From RSA9 sp036381195 (GTDB taxonomy: Bacteria; Gemmatimonadota; Gemmatimonadetes; Longimicrobiales; RSA9), in assembly GCA_036381195.1 (NCBI GenBank), contig DASVDH010000035.1, forward strand, positions 1 to 64,000: a stretch of 64,000 nt of DNA. Direction: 5' to 3'. Under the pieces are notes generated by a model. That model made no database searches and was not told where the DNA came from. It worked only from the letters and a program-made list of their open reading frames with translations. Position 1 is the stretch's first letter. The number at the start of each line of letters is the position of its first letter. The translations under genes were made by a program, and so were the position numbers. Positions 25,280-33,386 of this stretch are shown here, one piece after another.

Positions 25280-26617
25280 ATGTTCGAGGAGCTGAGCGAA
25301 AAGCTGGACGGCGTGCTCGGCCGGTTCCGCGAGCGCGGCGTGCTGACGGAGCCCATGGTCAAGGACGGGCTCCGGGAGATCCGCCGCGTCCTGCTGGAGG
25401 CGGACGTCAACTACCAGCTCGCGCGGGACTTCCTGGCGCGGGTGGAGGAGCGTGCGCTCGGGGAGCGCGTGCTCCGCTCCATCTCGCCCGGCCAGCAGAT
25501 CGTGAAGATCGTGCACGACGAGCTGGTCGCGCTGCTCGGCGGCAGCCGCGTCGCGCTGCAGCTCGCGCCTTCGCCGCCCACGGTCATCCTGCTGGTGGGG
25601 CTCCAGGGCTCGGGGAAGACGACGACAGCGGCGAAGCTGGCGCGGCGGCTGGAGCGCGAAGGGCGCTCGCCGCTGCTGGCGGCGCTGGACGTGTACCGCC
25701 CGGCGGCGATCGACCAGCTCGAGACGCTCGGCCGGCAGGTGGGCGTGCCGGTGTTCGCGGATCGCGCGGAGCGCGACGTGGCGCGGCTGGCGGAGCGGGC
25801 GCTCGAGCAGGCGCGCGCGGACAAGCGGCGCACCGTGATCCTGGACAGCGCGGGCCGGCTCCAGATCGATGCCGAGCTGATGGACGAGCTGCGGCGCGTG
25901 AAGGCGGTGGCCCGTCCGACCGAGATCCTGCTGGTCGCCGACGGCATGACCGGGCAGGAGGCGGTCCGGATCGCGACGGGCTTCCACGAGGCCCTCGGCC
26001 TGACCGGCGCCATTCTCACGAAGATGGATGGTGATGCGCGGGGCGGCGCTGCGCTGTCCATCCGTGGCGCGACGGGCGTGCCGATCAAGTTCCTGGGCGT
26101 GGGCGAGCGGCCGGAGGGGCTCGAGGTCTTCGACCCGGTGCGCATGGCCGACCGCATCCTCCAGCGCGGGGATGTGGTGGGGCTGGTGGAGCGCGCGCAG
26201 CAGGCGTTCGACCGGGAGCAGGCCGAGCGGCTGGAGCGGAAGGTCGCGCGGCAGGGCAAGTTCGACCTGGCCGACTTCCTGACCGCGATGCAGCAGCTGC
26301 AGAAGCTGGGGCCGCTCGAGGGGCTGCTGAAGATGATCCCGGGCGTGAACCACAAGCTGCTGAAGAACGTGAAGGTCGATCCCAAGCGGATGAAGCACCT
26401 GGAGGCGATCATCCTGTCGATGACGCCGCAGGAGCGCGCGCGGCCGGAGATCCTGAACGGATCGCGCCGGGCGCGCATCGCACGGGGGTCGGGCCGGCCG
26501 ATCCAGGAGGTCAACCGGCTCCTGGAACAGTTCAAGCAGATGCAGAAGCTCATGAAGCAGATGCGGGGGCTGGGAATGGGGTCCGGCGGCCCGCGGATGC
26601 CGTTCAACTTCGGCTGA
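25280..26617 (+). CDS. ffh: Signal recognition particle protein
   Basis: A 445-residue SRP54/Ffh GTPase that, with 4.5S RNA, targets nascent membrane proteins to FtsY. The N domain comes first; the G domain has GLQGSGKTTTAAKLA (about 111-125), VYRPAAIDQL and TKMDGDARGGAALS. The methionine-rich M domain ends in MQKLMKQMRGLG and a glycine/proline tail. The ATG at 25280 lies shortly after the putative promoter. It heads a run of translation genes (rpsP, rimM, trmD, rplS, rnhB), a widely conserved order. Confidence 0.97.
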   Translation: MFEELSEKLDGVLGRFRERGVLTEPMVKDGLREIRRVLLEADVNYQLARDFLARVEERALGERVLRSISPGQQIVKIVHDELVALLGGSRVALQLAPSPPTVILLVGLQGSGKTTTAAKLARRLEREGRSPLLAALDVYRPAAIDQLETLGRQVGVPVFADRAERDVARLAERALEQARADKRRTVILDSAGRLQIDAELMDELRRVKAVARPTEILLVADGMTGQEAVRIATGFHEALGLTGAILTKMDGDARGGAALSIRGATGVPIKFLGVGERPEGLEVFDPVRMADRILQRGDVVGLVERAQQAFDREQAERLERKVARQGKFDLADFLTAMQQLQKLGPLEGLLKMIPGVNHKLLKNVKVDPKRMKHLEAIILSMTPQERARPEILNGSRRARIARGSGRPIQEVNRLLEQFKQMQKLMKQMRGLGMGSGGPRMPFNFG

Positions 26618-26652
26618 CCACAGCCGTCCCACGAACCTCCGAGACAGAGGCC

Positions 26653-27021
26653 ATGTCCGTACGAATCCGACTCCGGCGAGTGGGCCGGAAGAAGCAGCCC
26701 AGTTACCGCATTGTGGTCGCGGAATCGAGCGCGCCGCGGGGAGGCGCCTACGTGGAGTCCGTCGGCTTCTACAATCCGTGCCGGCAGCCGGCGGAGCTGG
26801 TGCTCGACCTGAACAAGGTGGACTACTGGCTGGCGCGGGGCGCGCAGCCGACGGCGACGGCCGCGTCGCTGATCCGGAAGGCGCGCCGCGGCGGCGACAA
26901 GAGCGTGGCACTCGTGCAGCGCGCGGCGGCCGCGGCGGCCGCGGCGCCTGCCGGCGCCGCGGAGGCGCAGCCGCAGCCCGCTGCCGAGCCCGAGTCGGGC
27001 GCCGAGCCGGCGGCAGAGTAG
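26653..27021 (+). CDS. rpsP: 30S ribosomal protein bS16 with long Ala-rich tail
   Basis: The first ~85 residues are a standard bS16: VRIRLRRVGRKKQPSYRIVV, then SAPRGGAYVESVGFYNP and DLNKVDYWLARGAQPT. The last ~35 residues are an extra low-complexity tail dominated by alanine, glutamate, proline and glutamine. Total 122 residues, against about 80-90 for most bS16. A GAGACAGAGGCC site precedes the ATG. Located between ffh and rimM, as in many bacteria. Confidence 0.96.
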   Translation: MSVRIRLRRVGRKKQPSYRIVVAESSAPRGGAYVESVGFYNPCRQPAELVLDLNKVDYWLARGAQPTATAASLIRKARRGGDKSVALVQRAAAAAAAAPAGAAEAQPQPAAEPESGAEPAAE

Positions 27022-27029
27022 CGGGCGCG

Positions 27030-27611
27030 ATGGCGGGTTCTCCTGCGGACCCGGCGAACGCGCGCGCGAGGCATGAGGAGCCGCGCCACCTGGTGGTGGG
27101 GCACATCAGCAAGGCGCACGGGACGCGGGGAGAGGTGTTCGTCTGGCCGCTGACGGACGACCCCGAGCGCGTCTTCGCGGTCGGGGAGGAGGTGCAGGTG
27201 GCGGAGCCGGAGGGAGGACCCGAGCCGGACGAGGAATGGCGCCCGCTCGTGGTGGAGCGGCGGCGGCCGTTCAAGCGGGGCATGCTGGTGAAATTCGAGG
27301 GCCTGGACGACCGCACGGCGGTCGAGCCCCTGGCCGGGCGCTACATCCTGATGCCGCTCGAGAAGCTGGCCCCGCTGGAGGAAGGTGAGGTCTACTATCA
27401 CCAGTTGCTGGGCGCGGAGGTGGTGACGGTGGAAGGGGAGGTGGTGGGGCGGGTGCGCGAGGTGTTCGAGACCGAGCCGGCGCACCTGCTCGAGGTGAAG
27501 GGCGACGGGAAGGTGCACCTGATCCCCTTCACGGAGCGGATCGTGAAGCAGGTCGACATCGAGCGCAAGCGGCTCGTGATCGAGCCGCCGACGGGCCTGC
27601 TGGAGATCTGA
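27030..27611 (+). CDS. rimM: Ribosome maturation factor RimM
   Basis: A 193-residue 16S rRNA processing factor needed for assembly of the 30S head near S19. The N-terminal domain has VVGHISKAHGTRGEVFVWPLTDDPE, split over about residues 21-45. The PRC-barrel domain follows with YYHQLLGAEVVT and HLIPFTERIVKQVD. The open frame extends upstream through rpsP, so I chose the ATG at 27030, nine bases after the rpsP stop. Length normal. Confidence 0.94.
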   Translation: MAGSPADPANARARHEEPRHLVVGHISKAHGTRGEVFVWPLTDDPERVFAVGEEVQVAEPEGGPEPDEEWRPLVVERRRPFKRGMLVKFEGLDDRTAVEPLAGRYILMPLEKLAPLEEGEVYYHQLLGAEVVTVEGEVVGRVREVFETEPAHLLEVKGDGKVHLIPFTERIVKQVDIERKRLVIEPPTGLLEI

Positions 27612-27657
27612 CGGCTGGCGTGACGGCGCAGGCGCGCGTGCCGGCGGGAGTGCGGCG

Positions 27658-28362
27658 GTGCGGATCAACATCGTCACCATATTCCCGCAGTACTTCACCG
27701 CGCCGCTGTCGTTGAGCATTCCGGGCCGAGCGGCCGCAGCGGGGCTGGTGACGTACCGGGTGGTGGACTTGCGGGACTTCACGCACGACCGGCACCGGAC
27801 GGTAGACGACGCGCCGTACGGAGGCGGGTCCGGGATGGTGATGAAGCCGGAGCCGTTCTTCGAGGCGGTGGATGCGTTGAGGCCGGAGGGTCCGATCGTG
27901 CTGCTGTCCGCGCGAGGCAAGCGCTTCGAGCACGCGGATGCGGTGCGGCTCTCGGTCGAGCCCGAGATCACGCTGCTGTGCGGCCACTACAAGGACGTGG
28001 ACCAGCGCGTGGCAGAGCATCTCGCGACCGAGGAGATCTCCATCGGGGACTTCGTGCTCAGCGGGGGCGAGCCGGCTGCGCTCGTGGTGACGGATGCGGT
28101 GGTGCGGCTGCTCCCGGGGGCGCTCGGCACGCACGAGTCCGCAGCGACGGACTCGTTCTACGACGAGGGATTGCTCAGCCCGCCGTCGTACACGCGGCCG
28201 CCGAGCTACCGCGGCCACCAGGTCCCGGATGTGCTGTTGTCCGGAGATCATGCGCGGATCGCGGCGTGGCGACAACGAGAGGCGGAGCGGCTGACGCGAG
28301 AGCGCCGGCCGGACCTGTGGCGTGCGTACGTGGGGCGACACGGAGAGGCGGCTCAGGGCTGA
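27658..28362 (+). CDS. trmD: tRNA (guanine37-N1)-methyltransferase
   Basis: A 234-residue SPOUT methyltransferase that methylates G37 next to the anticodon using SAM. Markers are INIVTIFPQYF at the start, DDAPYGGGSGMVMKPEP, LLCGHYKDVDQRV and EISIGDFVLSGGEPAALV, which is the trefoil-knot SAM site. GTG start, preceded by a GC-rich 46-base gap after rimM. Ends with PSYRGHQVPDVLLSGDH and a complete C-terminal domain. Confidence 0.96.
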   Translation: MRINIVTIFPQYFTAPLSLSIPGRAAAAGLVTYRVVDLRDFTHDRHRTVDDAPYGGGSGMVMKPEPFFEAVDALRPEGPIVLLSARGKRFEHADAVRLSVEPEITLLCGHYKDVDQRVAEHLATEEISIGDFVLSGGEPAALVVTDAVVRLLPGALGTHESAATDSFYDEGLLSPPSYTRPPSYRGHQVPDVLLSGDHARIAAWRQREAERLTRERRPDLWRAYVGRHGEAAQG

Positions 28363-28406
28363 CCGGCGCGCCCGGGCCGACGGCCGACGAGACGGAGGAG
28401 GCAGTC

Positions 28407-28754
28407 ATGGACATCGTGCATGAGGTTGCGAAGGCGCAGCTACGGACGGATCTTCCCCAGTTCGGGCCCGGCGACACCATCCGCGTGAACGTGCGCGTGC
28501 GCGAGGGCGACAAGGAGCGGATCCAGGCGTTCGAAGGCGTGTGCATCGGCCGCCGCGGTGCGGGCATCGCGGAGAGCTTCACGGTGCGCAAGGTCTCGAG
28601 CGGCGTCGGCGTCGAGCGGATCTTCCCGGTCCACTCGCCCTCGATCGATTCGATCGAGCTGGTACGGCGCGGGCGAGTGCGGCGGGCGAAGCTGTACTAC
28701 CTGCGGCAGCTCCGGGGGAAGGCGAGCCGCATCCGGGAGAAGCGCGAGGGCTGA
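28407..28754 (+). CDS. rplS: 50S ribosomal protein bL19
   Basis: A 115-residue bL19 located at the 30S-50S interface. Sequence signatures are FGPGDTIRVNVRV, IQAFEGVCIGRRGAG, SSGVGVERIFPVHSPSID and RRAKLYYLRQLRGKASRI. The ATG at 28407 follows GGAGGAGGCAG; the frame is open further upstream inside trmD and that part is discarded. It lies 44 bases after trmD in the conserved ribosomal order. Confidence 0.97.
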   Translation: MDIVHEVAKAQLRTDLPQFGPGDTIRVNVRVREGDKERIQAFEGVCIGRRGAGIAESFTVRKVSSGVGVERIFPVHSPSIDSIELVRRGRVRRAKLYYLRQLRGKASRIREKREG

Positions 28755-28772
28755 CCGGCTGCGCGCGGGAGC

Positions 28773-29438
28773 ATGGGGCGCGTACGTCGCGGCATGACCC
28801 GGCGCCGCGAACGGCTCCGGCTCCGCAAACTCCTCGCCCTCGAGCGCACGTTCTGGGATCGGGGTCTCCGGTTCCTGGCAGGTGTGGACGAGGCGGGGCG
28901 TGGCCCTCTCGCGGGGCCGGTCATCGCGGCTGCGGTGATCCTGCCGGAGGGCGTGGCCATCGAGGGAGTGGACGACTCGAAGCGCCTGTCGCCCGCCGTG
29001 CGGGAAGAGCTTGCGGCGGAGATCTGCAGCCGCGCGCTCTGCTTCGGCATCGGCGCGGCGAGTCCTCGCGAGATCGACCGGCTCAACATCCTGCGCGCCA
29101 CTCACCTCGCCATGCAACGCGCCGTGCGCCGCTTGCGGATCCGGCCGGAGCACGTCCTGGTGGACGGCCTTCCGGTCCCCGCGCTCGGCGATGCGCACAC
29201 GGCGGTGGTCGAGGGTGACCGGCGCGTGCACAGCATCGCGTGCGCCTCGATCCTCGCCAAGGTCACGCGGGACCGCCTGATGCGGCGGCTCGCGGAGCAC
29301 TACCCCGGCTACGGCTGGGAGCAGAACGCGGGCTACGGCACGGCCGAGCACCGCGCGGCAATCGAGCGGCTCGGCCTCACCCCTCACCACCGGCGCTCCT
29401 TCGGGCCCGTCCAGCTCGGCCTCGGTCTGGAGGCGTGA
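28773..29438 (+). CDS. rnhB: Ribonuclease HII
   Basis: A 221-residue RNase HII that cuts RNA in DNA hybrids and at misincorporated ribonucleotides. The catalytic motif is AGVDEAGRGPLAGP (about 36-49), with further acidic residues in HVLVDGLPVP and the later DRLM region. The KAHSI-type site reads VHSIACASILAKVTRD. Start is the ATG at 28773 or the in-frame ATG at 28794; the latter gives a start at MTRRRERL. It is followed after one base by a membrane gene. Confidence 0.94.
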   Translation: MGRVRRGMTRRRERLRLRKLLALERTFWDRGLRFLAGVDEAGRGPLAGPVIAAAVILPEGVAIEGVDDSKRLSPAVREELAAEICSRALCFGIGAASPREIDRLNILRATHLAMQRAVRRLRIRPEHVLVDGLPVPALGDAHTAVVEGDRRVHSIACASILAKVTRDRLMRRLAEHYPGYGWEQNAGYGTAEHRAAIERLGLTPHHRRSFGPVQLGLGLEA

Positions 29439-29439
29439 C

Positions 29440-29868
29440 ATGCACACGGAACACCTCCAGAACGTCCGCGCGGTTTGGGTCGCGGCGGGTTGGCTCGTCG
29501 CTGTCGCGCTGGTGTCGCTCATCCTGATGGTGCTGGCCAGCCTGGAGTTGACGGGCCAGGACCCCGGAACGGACTCGCTGTGGGCGGTCATCGCCGTCGC
29601 GGTCGGCTTCTGGCTCGGCGGCTTCTTCACCGGGTTCCGCGCCATCGAAGCCCCCATCCTCCACGGCATCGCGATCGGGCTCGCCTCACTGCCCGCGTGG
29701 CTGCTGCTCAACCTCCTCATGGATCAGGTGCTGGGCCTCGCGCCATGGTCGGCGCTCCCGCCCTCGGCCACGGCCGCGCTGCTGCTGGTGCAGATGATGG
29801 CGGCGGTCGCGGGCGCGTGGGTCGGCCACCGGGTGGCGTTGCGCGGCGGGGTGGAGCTGAGCGAGTAG
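29440..29868 (+). CDS. Small multipass membrane protein, unknown
   Basis: A 142-residue protein with four predicted membrane helices: AAGWLVAVALVSLILMVL, WAVIAVAVGFWLGGFFTGF, HGIAIGLASLPAWLLLNLL and a last one near LLLVQMMAAVAGAWV. The glycine-rich second helix resembles TIGR04086/YrzE-type membrane proteins. No function can be assigned. Its ATG is two bases after the rnhB stop, so it ends the ffh-rnhB transcript before the tRNA-Lys unit. Confidence 0.72.
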   Translation: MHTEHLQNVRAVWVAAGWLVAVALVSLILMVLASLELTGQDPGTDSLWAVIAVAVGFWLGGFFTGFRAIEAPILHGIAIGLASLPAWLLLNLLMDQVLGLAPWSALPPSATAALLLVQMMAAVAGAWVGHRVALRGGVELSE

Positions 29869-29892
29869 CCGCCGGGAAAACGATTGCCGCCG

Positions 29893-29921
29893 TTGAACTT
29901 CGGCTCCCTTTCGGTTATGTT
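29893..29921 (+). promoter_or_regulatory. Putative tRNA-Lys promoter
   Basis: TTGAAC (29893-29898), 17-base spacer, TATGTT (29916-29921). Both boxes are close to consensus. The expected start (near 29928) falls at the first bases of the mature tRNA, so the transcript would have almost no 5' leader. Confidence 0.6.
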
Positions 29922-29926
29922 TTCAC

Positions 29927-29999
29927 GGGCCGGTAGCTCAGCTGGTAGAGCAGGGGCCTTTTAAGCCCACGGTCCTGGGTTCGAGTCCCAGCCGGCCCA
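29927..29999 (+). tRNA. tRNA-Lys (anticodon UUU)
   Basis: 73 bases that fold as a cloverleaf. Acceptor GGGCCGG (29927-29933) pairs with CCGGCCC (29992-29998), with discriminator A at 29999. The D arm is GCTC/GAGC. The anticodon loop is CTTTTAA with anticodon TTT, and the T arm is CTGGG-TTCGAGT-CCCAG. The outer pair of the anticodon stem is a G-A mismatch (27-43). CCA is not encoded. Confidence 0.95.
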
Positions 30000-30012
30000 T
30001 TGCAGACGATGC

Positions 30013-30051
30013 GGCCACCTCCGGAATGCCGGAGGTGGCCTTTCTGTTTTT
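30013..30051 (+). terminator. Intrinsic terminator after tRNA-Lys
   Basis: A perfect 12-bp stem (30013-30024 with 30029-30040, loop AATG) followed by TTTCTGTTTTT (30041-30051). Textbook Rho-independent terminator, the best in the window. Confidence 0.93.
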
Positions 30052-30115
30052 CCGGAGGCGCGCCTCGTGCGTCGGCACGTTTCGATGCCATCCAGCACTG
30101 CCGGAGGGGTGGGCC

Positions 30116-30853
30116 GTGATCGAGTGGCGGTTCGCACGGGGCTGGTCCGAGCGGGAACTCGAGGAGCGGCTGGCCCGCGCCGCCGGCCTGGGGCGCAACT
30201 TCCGGGCGAGCTGGGAGGAGATGCTCCCCGGCCGTGGCTGGAATCACTACCGGTCGGACGCCGTCGTCGCGCGAGAGCCGCCGGGGCCGCCGCTCCCGGC
30301 GGGCGCGTTCCAGCGCGCGCGCGTGGCGGTCGAGAACTGCGCGTTCTCCGACCCGTCCATCGTGACGGTGCACTTCGACCCGGAACGGCCGCTCGAAGGC
30401 CGGCGCATGCTGCTCGAGATCAGGGTGTTGGGGCTGCGTTACCTGTGCGCCGTCGTCGTGTCTGCGGTGCGCGAGGAGGCAGAGGCGGAGCGAACGCTCT
30501 TCGCGTTCAGGTACGACACGGTGGGCGACCACATCGAGCAGGGAATGGAGTGGTTCGTGCTCGAGAAGGAGCACGCGACGGGGCAGGTCCGGTTCCGGGT
30601 CGAGTCTCGCTGGCGGCCGGGGCGGTTCCCCAACTGGTGGAGCCGCGTGGGCTTCGCGCTGCTCTCGCCCCACTACCATCGCGCGTGGCACCACGCGGCG
30701 CAGCGGCGCGTTTCCCTCCTCGCGCGCTTCGGCTCGCTTGAGCCGCCGGTCCCGCACGACGGATCGCTGGTCCACGAGGGGCCGGAGGTGATTTACGAGA
30801 CGATCCGGGGCGCACGCGGCGGCCGGCGGGACACTCGCGCCAGCCGCCGGTGA
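30116..30853 (+). CDS. DUF1990 family protein
   Basis: A 245-residue soluble protein matching DUF1990: WNHYRSDAVV at about 41, AFQRARVAVENCAFSDPSI, FAFRYDTVGDHIEQGMEWF and the aromatic C-terminal SPHYHRAWHHAAQRRV. No enzymatic motif is clear; the fold is related to START-like/polyketide-cyclase proteins only by guess. The frame is open back to 30026, but that ATG sits inside the tRNA terminator stem. The GTG at 30116 with GGAGGGG upstream is preferred. It directly abuts the glycosyltransferase gene. Confidence 0.8.
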   Translation: MIEWRFARGWSERELEERLARAAGLGRNFRASWEEMLPGRGWNHYRSDAVVAREPPGPPLPAGAFQRARVAVENCAFSDPSIVTVHFDPERPLEGRRMLLEIRVLGLRYLCAVVVSAVREEAEAERTLFAFRYDTVGDHIEQGMEWFVLEKEHATGQVRFRVESRWRPGRFPNWWSRVGFALLSPHYHRAWHHAAQRRVSLLARFGSLEPPVPHDGSLVHEGPEVIYETIRGARGGRRDTRASRR

Positions 30854-30934
30854 GTGGCGGCCCCGGGCAACGGCACGGCCCGCCGAATGCTCGGCGAGGA
30901 AGCGGTTTCCTGGTCCCTCGGGGCGGAGGAGGCC

Positions 30935-32050
30935 GTGAAGCTCGTGGTCTTCGGCCTGACGGTGAGCTCGTCCTGGGGCAACGGCCACGCCACGTTGTGG
31001 CGGGCGCTGTGGCGTGCGCTCGCGCGGCGCGGCCACCGCGTCGTCTTTTTCGAGCGGGACGTCTCGTATTATGCCGCGCACCGGGACCTGACTGAGCTGT
31101 CCGGAGGCGAGTTGCGGCTGTACCCGACGTGGGAGGAGGCGGTGGGGCTCGCGCGGCGGCATCTGGCGGACGCGGACGTCGCGATGGTGACGTCGTACTG
31201 CCCGGACGGCGTCGCGGCCGCCGAGCTGGTGCTTTCCGCGGCGCCGGGCCGGCGCGTGTTCTACGACATGGACACGCCGGTCACGCTCGACGCGCTACGG
31301 CGAGGCGAGCGGGTGGCGTACATCGGCCCCGATGGCCTGCGCGACTTCGACCTGGTGCTGAGCTACACGGGCGGGGAGGCGCTCGAGGAGCTGCGTACGC
31401 GTCTGGGCGCGCGGCGTGTCGCGCCGCTGTACGGCAGCGTGGATCCGGAGGTTCACCGCCCGGTGCAGCCAGATCCCCGCTACGCGGCCGATCTCTCGTA
31501 CCTCGGCACGTACGCGGCTGACCGGCAGGAGGCGCTGGAGCGGCTGTTCGTCGAGCCGGCGCGGTGGCTGCCGGACAGGCGCTTTCTGGTGGGCGGAGCG
31601 CTGTATCCGCAGGACTTCCCGTGGACACCGAACATCCACTTCGTGCACCATGTCCCGCCGCCGGAGCATCCGGCGTTCTACTGCTCCTCGAGATTGACCC
31701 TGAACGTGACGCGGCGCGCGATGGCGGAGATGGGCTACTGCCCTTCCGGGCGCCTGTTCGAGGCGGCCGCGTGCGGCGTCCCGGTCGTGAGCGACGAGTG
31801 GCGCGGCCTGGACTGCTTCTTCGCGCCCGGCTCGGAGATCCTCGTCGCGCGCTCGGCGAGCGACGTCGTGGACGCACTGGGCCTCGATGCGTCCGAGCTC
31901 GCGGGGATCGCGCGGCGCGCGCGGGAGCGGGCGCTCGACGAGCACACCGCGGAGCGCCGCGTGGACGAGTTGATGGCAGCGCTCGACGGGGTGGCGGCCG
32001 GCGGGTCCCCTCCGGCCGCCGCGGGCCACAGTGGGTCCGTGGGGGTGTGA
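30935..32050 (+). CDS. CgeB-like glycosyltransferase
   Basis: About 371 residues. The N-terminal Rossmann-like half starts VKLVVFGLTVSSSWGNGHA, with ALARRGHRVVFFERD. The C-terminal half has the GT-B donor-site pattern PSGRLFEAAACGVPVVSDEW (about 280-299) and GLDCFFAPGSEILVA typical of Glyco_trans_1_2/CgeB-type proteins. Acceptor and sugar are unknown. The frame is open from a GTG at 30854, flush with the upstream stop. I prefer the GTG at 30935, which follows GGAGGAGGCC and starts at the fold. It ends one base before the next gene's GTG, suggesting an operon. Confidence 0.82.
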   Translation: MKLVVFGLTVSSSWGNGHATLWRALWRALARRGHRVVFFERDVSYYAAHRDLTELSGGELRLYPTWEEAVGLARRHLADADVAMVTSYCPDGVAAAELVLSAAPGRRVFYDMDTPVTLDALRRGERVAYIGPDGLRDFDLVLSYTGGEALEELRTRLGARRVAPLYGSVDPEVHRPVQPDPRYAADLSYLGTYAADRQEALERLFVEPARWLPDRRFLVGGALYPQDFPWTPNIHFVHHVPPPEHPAFYCSSRLTLNVTRRAMAEMGYCPSGRLFEAAACGVPVVSDEWRGLDCFFAPGSEILVARSASDVVDALGLDASELAGIARRARERALDEHTAERRVDELMAALDGVAAGGSPPAAAGHSGSVGV

Positions 32051-32051
32051 G

Positions 32052-32882
32052 GTGTGGGGCATCGTTCCCGCGGCGGGCGCCGGGAGTCGCATCCAGCCGC
32101 TGGCGTTCTCCAAGGAGCTGTTGCCGGTCGGCAGCCGCAGGGATGGGGATGTCGAGCGTCCGCGCGCGGTGAGCGAGTACCTGATCGAACGGATGATCCT
32201 CGCCGGCGCGGACAGGATCTGCTTCGTGATCTCATCCGGAAAGTCGGACATCCTCGAGTACTACGGCGCGGGTGTGGAGGGCGCGCACGTCTGCTACGCG
32301 GTGCAGCCGCGGCCCGGAGGATTGTGCGACGCGATCTTCCGCGCGGTACCCTTCATCCACGAGACGGAGTCGGCCATCGTGGGCCTGCCCGACACGATCT
32401 GGTTCCCGGCCGATGCGTTGCGTGCGCTCCCGGCCGACGTGCTCGCGTTTCTCCTCTTCCCGGTCGCGCGGCCGGAGTTCTTCGATGCGGTCGTCACGGA
32501 TGCGACCGGAGCGGTGCAGGAGATCCAGGTCAAGCAGCCGAACCCCTCGACGAAGTGGGTCTGGGGCGCGTTCCGGATGCCGGGCGCCGTGCTGCACGAG
32601 CTGCACGCCCTCTGGCGCAGCCGCGGCTCGAGCGACGAGTACGTCGGCACCCTCGTCAACGCATACCTGGCAGCGGGGGGCGTGGCGCAGGGGGTGCGCG
32701 CCGGCACCTCGTACGTGGACGTGGGGACGCTCGACGGCTACCGCGAGGCCATCCAGCTCCTCGCACGGGAGCACGACCACGCGCGCTCACCGGTCGGCGG
32801 GGCGCGAACGCAGACGCGGCACGTCCCGGCGCCGGAGCGAGAGCCGGCGGCCTCGCGGCTCGAGGGGCGCGGGGCCGGCTGA
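32052..32882 (+). CDS. Sugar nucleotidyltransferase family protein
   Basis: A 276-residue NTP-transferase-like protein. The N-terminal signature WGIVPAAGAGSRIQPLAFSK resembles the G-x-G-x-R nucleotide loop and catalytic lysine of glucose-1-phosphate thymidylyl/uridylyltransferases. LIERMILAGADRICFVIS, VGLPDTIWFP and YVDVGTLDGYREAIQLL also fit this family. The C-terminus is an extra charged, proline/arginine-rich tail of about 35 residues. GTG start two bases after the glycosyltransferase stop. With the CgeB-like transferase it likely feeds a cell-surface or small-molecule glycosylation step. Confidence 0.85.
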   Translation: MWGIVPAAGAGSRIQPLAFSKELLPVGSRRDGDVERPRAVSEYLIERMILAGADRICFVISSGKSDILEYYGAGVEGAHVCYAVQPRPGGLCDAIFRAVPFIHETESAIVGLPDTIWFPADALRALPADVLAFLLFPVARPEFFDAVVTDATGAVQEIQVKQPNPSTKWVWGAFRMPGAVLHELHALWRSRGSSDEYVGTLVNAYLAAGGVAQGVRAGTSYVDVGTLDGYREAIQLLAREHDHARSPVGGARTQTRHVPAPEREPAASRLEGRGAG

Positions 32883-33386
32883 AGGCCTCCCGACGAGGTG
32901 TCTCAACACAAGGTGAGACAGGTCGTTTGCCTAACGACCTGTCGCCTGGCGTCGCGAGACGAGGCGCTGCGGCGGCGGACCAACATCCTGTGCGCCGTTC
33001 CAGGGACAGGTGTGGCATCACGTCCCGCACTCGGTGCCACGTGAGGCCGCTGCCGGACGCGCGCCGCTGCATCCGATCGGCGTGCGGGTGGCACCTCGCG
33101 GAACGCGGGTGCACCGCCTCGCCGTTGCATCACCCCATGCGGCGTATCTCTTCATGATCGTGTCACATACAGCGTCCGCGCCGGCGCGGGGTGTGCGCGC
33201 GGGACCATGGCGCGCGGAGCGCGTGGCGAAGGCGCGCGAACCGGCCGCCCGCCCGTGCCCGTGTCGCGGGACGCGCTCTGGCCTGCGCTTTGCAAACCCG
33301 CGGCGGCGCCCCGTCGAGAGGGTGCTCTGACCGGCTTCCCGTTCGCTCTCCCCGAACAAGAACCGCGTCTGGCACGAGGAGGTGCC
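32883..33386. other. Intergenic region (504 bp) with hairpins
   Basis: No supported gene. It holds two overlapping hairpins right after the nucleotidyltransferase stop (32899-32943) and a GTGGCA/TGCCAC pair near 33010-33045. A less GC-rich patch around 33125-33175 may hold the lipoprotein promoter, though I could not pair two convincing boxes. Confidence 0.55.
32899..32943 (+). repeat. Two mutually exclusive hairpins
   Basis: Hairpin A: TGTCTCA (32899-32905) with TGAGACA (32914-32920). Hairpin B: GACAGGTCGTT (32917-32927) with AACGACCTGTC (32933-32943), a perfect 11-bp stem and 5-base loop. The two share 32917-32920, so only one can form at a time. There is no U-tract after B. Confidence 0.6.

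Noticed and set aside
30026..30115. Upstream ATG extension of the DUF1990 gene
   Set aside because: The ATG is inside the tRNA-Lys terminator stem; the GTG at 30116 has a good ribosome site and starts at the family core.
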